Assembly (NCBI GenBank): GCA_030636765.1
Contig: DAOVWI010000071.1
Span: 1-11,020 of the forward strand
From: Gemmatimonadales bacterium
GTDB taxonomy: Bacteria; Gemmatimonadota; Gemmatimonadetes; Palauibacterales; Palauibacteraceae
Reading direction: 5' to 3'
Length of the DNA stretch: 11,020 bases
The first letter of the stretch is position 1. Each line of letters begins with the position of its first letter. Below are positions 6,458 to 11,020 of this stretch, piece by piece. Position numbers and translations under genes: made by a program. The notes beneath the pieces are model-generated. The model worked only from the letters and a program-made list of their open reading frames with translations, did no database searches and was not told the DNA's origin.

Positions 6458-7449
6458 AGCGGCTCGGCGTGATCGGCACGATGGTGTGGGACACGATTCA
6501 TCAGCGGGATCCCGGTCGCAGCGAACCGGTGGAGGAGTGGGGCGGCATCTGCTATTCCCTCTCGGCCTACGAGGCTACGGCGCCGGATGGATGGGAGCTG
6601 CTACCGATCATCAAAGTGGGGGGGGACCTCAGAGAGCGGGCGAACGAGTTCCTGAGAGGCCTGGGCCGGATCGCTTCGCTGGAGGGTGTTCGAACCGTTC
6701 CCGAACGGAACAACCGGGTGGAGCTCTTCTATCGGGATCGGAGCCGGCGGTGCGAGAGGCTGACCGGCGGAGTGCCGGGCTGGAGCTGGGACGAGCTCGC
6801 GCCGCTCGCGCGCTCCTGTGACGCCGTGTACGTTAACTTCGTGGCCGGTTGGGAGTTGGATCTTCCGTCCGCTCAGGGGCTTAGGGGTGGGTTCCGGGGG
6901 CCGGTGTACACCGACCTTCACTCGATATTCCTGGGAGTCGGCACGGATGGCGTCCGAGAGCCGAAACCGCTCACCGCGTGGCGGGAGTGGCTGCGTTGCT
7001 TCGATCTCGTGCAGCTGAACGAGGACGAGCTGGAGACGCTGGGGGGTGCCCTCGGGGATCCCTGGAAGGTCGCGGCCGAGGTCGTGGGAGAGGCTACAAA
7101 AGCGCTGCTCGTCACGCTCGGCGATCGCGGCGCCGCATGGGTCACGGCGGCCGGCTTCGATGGACTCGAAATCGCGCCGCCCGGCTTTGATGGGCTCGAG
7201 GTCAAGGCGGCCGGCATGCCCGCGACGAGTGGTTTCGCCCCCACCCGGCTGGTCGTGCCGGATCCCGATCCGACCGGGTGCGGTGATGTATGGGGCATGA
7301 CCTGTTTCGCGTCGCTGCTGGGTGGGGCGACGCTTCGGGAAGCGGTCGAGCGTTCCAATACGCTGGCGGCCCGAAACGCGGCGCACCGGGGCGCTTCTCA
7401 GCTTGGACGGCTGCTGGCGGACAAGTCTCCGATATTGAGTGGAAGATGA
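6454..7449 (+). CDS. PfkB-family (ribokinase-like) kinase, substrate unknown
   Basis: A 331-residue PfkB-family kinase. The N-terminal strand GVIGTMVWDTI and the GG at 30-31 form the substrate side. The metal-binding NxxE motif is NEDE (189-192). The family signature is DPTGCGDVWGMTCFASLLGG (272-291), with D278 the catalytic base. Cys replaces the usual Ala in GAGD. The N-terminal EEWGGICYSLSAYEA takes the place of the usual GGxxxN motif, so the substrate pocket differs from ribokinase and phosphofructokinase. Residues 234-253 hold a duplicated decapeptide, GFDGLE followed by four variable residues, twice. The start overlaps the ROK kinase stop as ATGA, with a G-run five bases before it, and its own stop overlaps the next start the same way. 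A sugar or nucleoside substrate is likely; none can be assigned. Confidence 0.88.
   Translation: MKRLGVIGTMVWDTIHQRDPGRSEPVEEWGGICYSLSAYEATAPDGWELLPIIKVGGDLRERANEFLRGLGRIASLEGVRTVPERNNRVELFYRDRSRRCERLTGGVPGWSWDELAPLARSCDAVYVNFVAGWELDLPSAQGLRGGFRGPVYTDLHSIFLGVGTDGVREPKPLTAWREWLRCFDLVQLNEDELETLGGALGDPWKVAAEVVGEATKALLVTLGDRGAAWVTAAGFDGLEIAPPGFDGLEVKAAGMPATSGFAPTRLVVPDPDPTGCGDVWGMTCFASLLGGATLREAVERSNTLAARNAAHRGASQLGRLLADKSPILSGR
7147..7206 (+). repeat. Two-copy 30-base tandem repeat inside the PfkB-family gene
   Basis: Two adjacent 30-base units (7147-7176 and 7177-7206) both encode GFDGLE plus four other residues. They match at most positions, including several synonymous changes, and the segment is followed by another GCGGCCGGC that begins a third, diverged unit. 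The repeat keeps the reading frame and lies just before the region leading to the catalytic signature. It looks like an old in-frame duplication that has since diverged. Confidence 0.7.
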
Positions 7450-8348
7450 GCCGGGTACTCCAGGTCCCGGATGTCCTCGACGAGAACACCTTCGAGGATC
7501 TGATCGCCGAGTTGGCTCGGGCGCGAGAGGGTGAGCGACTGCTCTTCGACGCCCGGCACGTTCGCTGGGTGTCGCCGTACGGGCTCATCGGGCTCCTCGC
7601 TGCCGGCCAGGTGGGACGAGACCGCACGGGACTCGCTCCCGCCATCGAAGCGCCCGAGTCTTCCGACGTGCGAAGTTACTGGGAGCGGATGGACTTCTGG
7701 CAGAACGCCGCACCGATCTACGAGTTGGGCTCCCGGCCGGCGCGTCAGCACTCCCGCTCCGACGCGCTTCTCGAGATCACGCCGATCCGCTCCCATCAGG
7801 ACGTTCACGAGGTCGTGGAGCGCGTCCGGGAGCGGGCGGCGCTCATCCTGGAAAGCCGCCTGCACTACCCGAAGTCCGCGGTGATCCAGTTCAGCGTCAT
7901 GCTTTCCGAGGTGTGTCAGAACATCCTGGAGCACGCGGAGGCGGTCGGTTGGGTGTGCGCCCAGACGTACCACTGGAAGCGCCGGCTCGGGCGCGATGTC
8001 CTCGTCCTCGCGGTGATGGACGTCGGGGTCGGATTCCAGGGATCCTTGGCCGCCGAGCACGCCCGGCGGTACGGGGACAGGTGGTCCGCGGCCACGGCGC
8101 TCGAGGCCGCGTTCCTCAACGGTGAGTCGCGCTTCCGTGATCCGGGTAGGGGGCAGGGCCTGCAGGCGATACGCCGGCAGGTCACCAAGTGGAACGGTGT
8201 GGTGCGCATCCGTAGTGGAGACGCGATGATCGCACGGGTCCCGGACTGGGACGATGTTTCGCCTCTCAGGATTGGCCTTCCGCACCTCCCCGGGGCCCAG
8301 GTGCTCATCGTGATGCCGGCCCGCGTGGAAGAGCCGGTTCCGGCATGA
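7446..8348 (+). CDS. STAS-like plus GHKL ATPase regulator
   Basis: A 300-residue cytoplasmic protein with two parts. Residues 1 to about 95 read as a STAS-like fold, with LLFDARHVRWVSPYGLIGLL at 32-51 matching the strand-loop-helix around the phosphorylatable serine of anti-anti-sigma factors (S43 here). Residues about 115-290 form a GHKL-type ATP-binding domain: N-box SEVCQNILEH (154-163, E155 and N159), G1 motif DVGVG (192-196) and G2 motif GRGQGL (234-239). There is no histidine-phosphoacceptor or receiver domain. This resembles anti-sigma serine kinases of the SpoIIAB/RsbW type, but with a STAS-like part fused on. Its start overlaps the PfkB stop as ATGA and its stop overlaps the next gene likewise. 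The role as a switch kinase is inferred; an ATP-binding scaffold is the alternative. Confidence 0.75.
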   Translation: MSRVLQVPDVLDENTFEDLIAELARAREGERLLFDARHVRWVSPYGLIGLLAAGQVGRDRTGLAPAIEAPESSDVRSYWERMDFWQNAAPIYELGSRPARQHSRSDALLEITPIRSHQDVHEVVERVRERAALILESRLHYPKSAVIQFSVMLSEVCQNILEHAEAVGWVCAQTYHWKRRLGRDVLVLAVMDVGVGFQGSLAAEHARRYGDRWSAATALEAAFLNGESRFRDPGRGQGLQAIRRQVTKWNGVVRIRSGDAMIARVPDWDDVSPLRIGLPHLPGAQVLIVMPARVEEPVPA

Positions 8349-8968
8349 ACGCCGGGCGCCCTGCACGGCATCCGCTCGTTTCCGAGGCCAGCCTGTACAG
8401 CTGCCTCGTCACCCGCCATACGGGACGCGCCGTTCGGACGAGCATCGAGGAGCAGGTGGCCGGCTGTGCGGGAGAGGTCCTTACGGTCCTGGACTTTCGA
8501 AACGTGCAGGTCATCGACTTCAGCTGCGCCGACGAGATCGTTGCCAAGCTGGCTTGGGTCGCCGTGGAGCAGCGGCGGGAGGGTGGAGCGAAACCGATCG
8601 GTCCCCGTCGCAGCTTCGTGCTCGTGCGGGGCCTGGAGGAGTACCATTGGGATCCGATCGATTCGGCCCTTCGGAGGCGGCATCTGGCTGTCGCCGCCGA
8701 GCGCTCCGACGGGAAGCCCGTTCTGCTCGGAACCGTGGACGAGCCCGAGGCGCAGCTGTGGCATCTGGTGTGCGAGTATGAGCGGGTGACGCCGGCGCCG
8801 CTGGCGGGTGAGCTCGGTCTGCCCGAACGGGAGGCGAGGAGCCGCCTCGACGGCCTCCACCGAAGGCGTCTGGTCCTACGTCAGGCGGGCCAATACGTGT
8901 CGTTTCGCCGGCTGATGGTCGAGAGTTCGCGGCGGGCGGGCGGTCGGCGCGAGTCAAGGCCGGGGTGA
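8345..8968 (+). CDS. STAS-like plus winged-helix regulator
   Basis: A 207-residue protein that looks like a partner of the preceding gene. The N-terminal part holds VLDFRNVQVIDFSCADEIVAKL (split at 48-60 and 61-69), a STAS-type strand, loop and helix with S60 where the regulatory serine of anti-anti-sigma factors lies. The C-terminal part, about 134-190, reads as a winged helix: helix EAQLWHLVCEY, then the turn PAPLAGELGLPEREARSRLDGLHRRRLV with the pattern of an HTH, then a short wing QYVSF. The tail is Arg/Gly-rich. Neither assignment is strong alone; the STAS-like match and the gene order support each other. The start overlaps the previous stop as ATGA. A likely role is a transcription regulator controlled by the STAS/ATPase protein. 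No target can be named. Confidence 0.62.
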   Translation: MNAGRPARHPLVSEASLYSCLVTRHTGRAVRTSIEEQVAGCAGEVLTVLDFRNVQVIDFSCADEIVAKLAWVAVEQRREGGAKPIGPRRSFVLVRGLEEYHWDPIDSALRRRHLAVAAERSDGKPVLLGTVDEPEAQLWHLVCEYERVTPAPLAGELGLPEREARSRLDGLHRRRLVLRQAGQYVSFRRLMVESSRRAGGRRESRPG

Positions 8969-9003
8969 GCGGGCGGTCGGCCCGCGGTTCCTGCGGTCCA
9001 TGA
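8965..9003 (+). CDS. Possible 12-residue leader peptide bridging two genes
   Basis: A GTG at 8965 overlaps the stop of the winged-helix gene as GTGA, and the frame runs 12 codons to a TGA at 9001-9003 that overlaps the acylase ATG as ATGA. An AAGG five bases before the GTG could serve as a ribosome site. The acylase gene lacks a clear site of its own, so re-initiation through this tiny frame could couple it to the genes before. It is too short to judge by composition and may be chance. Confidence 0.2.
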   Translation: MSGRSARGSCGP

Positions 9004-11020
9004 GCTGGCGCGCGACCGGCCGGGCGGTTCTCCGTGGCCTGATGGTCGCGCTCTTCGTCGCCGCGTCGGCGGTGACGTTGGCCTTCTTCTATCTCCGCTC
9101 CTCCGTTCAGACTCTTGGGGGGACCATCCGGGTGTCGGGGCTGAGCGATCCCGTCGCGGTTGTGATCGACAGCTTTGCTATCCCCCACCTCTACGCCGCC
9201 GGCGAGAAAGACCTCTTCTTCGCGCAGGGTTACCTGCACGCGTCGGAGCGGCTGTGGCAGATGGAGATGTTCCGGCGCGTTGCCCAGGGACGACTGGCGG
9301 AGGTGTTCGGAGAGCGAGCGCTCCGCGCGGACCGGGTGATGCGAACGCTGGATCTCTGGGGAGCGGCCGAGCGGAGCGTGGAAGCGCTCGGGCCGGAGCA
9401 GCGAGGCATTCTGGAGGCGTACGCCGCGGGAGTGAACACGCGCCTCGACACGTGGGATGGCCCTCTCCCCCCGGAGTTCCTGCTGCTGGGGATCGATCCG
9501 GAGCCGTGGCAGCCGCGCGCGACGGCCGCGATCGGCAAGGTGATGGCGCTGGACCTGTCCGCCTGGCGAACCGAGCTCGCGCGCTTCCATGCCGAGGCCA
9601 TCCTGCCGGCCGAGAAGGCTGCGTACCTGCCCCCACGCTATCCGGAGTGGGGGCCCACGATCCTGGATCACGCGGTGGAGATACCTGCCGGCCCGGCGGC
9701 CACGACCACGCGCGCCGCGGATAGGCCGGTGGCCGGTGACGTTGCCGGCCTCGCGGGCGACGCTGCGGCCTTTGTGGGTGACGGTGCCAACCTCGCGGGT
9801 GATGCCTCGGCCTGGGCGGCGGATGCCTCGGCCTGGGGGGAGGCGGTCGATCTGCTGTCGCGGTTCGCGTTTCGGGCATCGAACGCTTGGGTCGTCGGCC
9901 CGTCTCGCACGGCACACGGCGGGGCGCTGGTGGCGAACGACATGCACCTCGGGCTGGATGCGCCCGCGAAGTGGTATCTCCAGGGGCTTCACGCCGAGGC
10001 GACGGGTTATCACGTGGCCGGACTCACTCTTCCGGGCGTGCCCGGCGTCGTCGTCGGGTACAACCGAGGCGTGGCCTGGGGCTTCACCAACGGGATGACC
10101 GACGACATGGCGTTCGCGATCGAGGCGCTCAACCTCGACCGCGCCGCGTACCGGGACGGCGATGGCTGGCGGGAGTTCGACGTGCGCTCCGACACGATCG
10201 CCGTGCGCGGTCGTGACGAGCCCGTGGTGCACGCGATACGCCGCACGGTTCGCGGTCCGATCATCACGGATGTCATGCCGCCGCTCGGCGCCACCCTATC
10301 CGTCCTCTGGGTCGCCGGGCGCGCTACCTCGGAGATGGAGGGCCTCCTCGGGATGAACCGGGCGACCGATCCGGAAGCCTTCGATGCGGCGATCCAGAGG
10401 TTCGACTCGCCGCAACAAAACGTCGTGTACGCCGCGTCCGATGGAGTGATCGGGTATCGCTTGAGCGGAACGATCCCGGTGCAGGTGGACGGAGATGGCT
10501 CTCTCCCGGTGGAGTTTGACCGGATCGGCGACTCGTGGAGCTCCTTCTGGCCGCCCGAAAGCCACCCTGCCACGAGAGATCCCGCGGCCGGCTTCATCGC
10601 GACCGCAAACAACCTGCAGGCCCCCAACCTGTTCGGGATCATCGGGGCGGACTACGCCGCCCCCTTCCGCGCCCAGCGGATCAGCGACCGGCTGGAGAGC
10701 GGAGCGCGCTGGACGCTCGAGGACATGGCCGATCTCCAGCACGACACCCACAGTATGCTGGCCGAGCGTGTCGGAACACGCGCCGTTGCCGCTGCCCGCC
10801 GGGCGGGAGAGGATTCGGCCGCCGCGATCCTGGAGGCGTGGTCACGGGATGTCGGGTTGGACGCGAGAGGGGCCAGCACGTTCTACGCCTGGTTCTACCG
10901 GCTGCGCGAGCTGGTCGCCGCCGACGAGTACGAGGGGCAACCGTGGAAGACGTTCCCCCCCATGGTGCTGGTGCGGATCCTTGAAGAGGGTGGGGGGCCG
11001 TGGGTGGATGACGTACGCAC
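9000..11020 (+). CDS. Penicillin-acylase-family Ntn hydrolase, membrane-anchored (3' end missing)
   Basis: The first 673 codons of a penicillin amidase-like enzyme, made as one chain and self-cleaved at a serine that becomes the nucleophile. Family members cut acyl-amides such as beta-lactams, acyl-homoserine lactones or N-acyl amino acids. A hydrophobic segment at about 10-32 after a short basic start suggests export or a membrane anchor with the enzyme outside the cytoplasm. The alpha-chain part includes GIDPEPW and FFAQGYLHASERLWQMEM. The nucleophile is S294 in FRASNAWVVG. LVANDMHLGL, GVAWGFTNGMTDD and ATANN (N537 or N538, the likely oxyanion residue) follow as in the family. The spacer before S294 holds five heptapeptide repeats. 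The start has no clear ribosome site and lies 31 bases after the previous gene. The window ends before the stop; about 100 or more residues are missing. Substrate unknown. Confidence 0.93.
   Translation, partial: MSWRATGRAVLRGLMVALFVAASAVTLAFFYLRSSVQTLGGTIRVSGLSDPVAVVIDSFAIPHLYAAGEKDLFFAQGYLHASERLWQMEMFRRVAQGRLAEVFGERALRADRVMRTLDLWGAAERSVEALGPEQRGILEAYAAGVNTRLDTWDGPLPPEFLLLGIDPEPWQPRATAAIGKVMALDLSAWRTELARFHAEAILPAEKAAYLPPRYPEWGPTILDHAVEIPAGPAATTTRAADRPVAGDVAGLAGDAAAFVGDGANLAGDASAWAADASAWGEAVDLLSRFAFRASNAWVVGPSRTAHGGALVANDMHLGLDAPAKWYLQGLHAEATGYHVAGLTLPGVPGVVVGYNRGVAWGFTNGMTDDMAFAIEALNLDRAAYRDGDGWREFDVRSDTIAVRGRDEPVVHAIRRTVRGPIITDVMPPLGATLSVLWVAGRATSEMEGLLGMNRATDPEAFDAAIQRFDSPQQNVVYAASDGVIGYRLSGTIPVQVDGDGSLPVEFDRIGDSWSSFWPPESHPATRDPAAGFIATANNLQAPNLFGIIGADYAAPFRAQRISDRLESGARWTLEDMADLQHDTHSMLAERVGTRAVAAARRAGEDSAAAILEAWSRDVGLDARGASTFYAWFYRLRELVAADEYEGQPWKTFPPMVLVRILEEGGGPWVDDVR
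9735..9839 (+). repeat. Five 21-base repeats encoding heptapeptides in the acylase spacer
   Basis: Residues 246-280 are five seven-residue units of the form G-D-x-A-x-(L/F/W)-(A/V), the clearest being GDVAGLA, GDGANLA, GDASAWA and ADASAWG. At DNA level the last two units share an exact 16-base match, GATGCCTCGGCCTGGG at 9801-9816 and 9822-9837, spaced 21 bases apart. Earlier units are more diverged. The array ends 14 residues before the catalytic S294, within the peptide expected to be removed or exposed when the chain matures. Confidence 0.85.

Noticed and set aside
7290..7445. A 52-codon N-terminal extension of the STAS/ATPase protein
   Set aside because: It would overlap the PfkB-family gene in another frame for about 160 bases. 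The ATG at 7446 gives the same ATGA overlap seen at the neighbouring junctions and a sensible N-terminus.
8520..10232. A 570-codon open frame on the minus strand
   Set aside because: It is opposite the STAS/winged-helix gene and the acylase, whose family motifs are clear. The predicted protein is Arg/Pro/His-rich and has no recognisable fold.

Overview
The window is a high-GC (roughly two thirds G+C), densely packed bacterial segment. Gene content, the extended-tail cold-shock protein next to S21, and the style of the proteins fit a Gram-negative such as Gemmatimonadota or a relative. That assignment is an inference from protein style; no rRNA or marker comparison was possible. I see no CRISPR array, tRNA, rRNA, insertion sequence or phage module.

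Left part (1-963). The first 151 bases look like the 3' end of a plus-strand gene, possibly a pilin-like protein. It converges on a minus-strand pair, a cold-shock-domain protein followed 14 bases later by ribosomal protein S21 (rpsU, TTG start). The gap between the converging genes holds GC-rich inverted repeats and an imperfect direct repeat. A 217-base divergent intergenic region then separates the csp-rpsU pair from the plus-strand genes. It holds candidate, weak promoters in both directions.

Plus-strand run (964-11020). A 110-aa protein of unknown function is followed, after a 105-base gap with a small hairpin, by eight tightly packed plus-strand genes. These are pyruvate kinase (pyk), a PhnP-like metallo-beta-lactamase-fold hydrolase, elongation factor 4 (lepA), a ROK sugar kinase, a PfkB-family kinase, a STAS-like/HATPase protein, a STAS-like/winged-helix protein, and a membrane-anchored penicillin-acylase-family Ntn hydrolase cut off by the window end. 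Gaps are short (37, 7 and 31 bases) or are overlaps (7, 4, 4 and 4 bases), so the run looks like one transcription unit.

How the genes may work together. ROK kinase and pyruvate kinase are the two ends of glycolysis, and PfkB adds a second small-molecule kinase. The two kinases are joined by ATGA overlaps to two proteins that look like a partner-switching regulatory pair, one with a GHKL ATP-binding fold and one with a DNA-binding-like winged helix. The most unusual items are this four-gene coupled cassette and a five-unit heptapeptide repeat in the spacer just before the catalytic serine of the penicillin-acylase homologue. A pyruvate kinase carrying the full potassium-independent signature and a 10-residue internal duplication in the PfkB protein are also worth a look.
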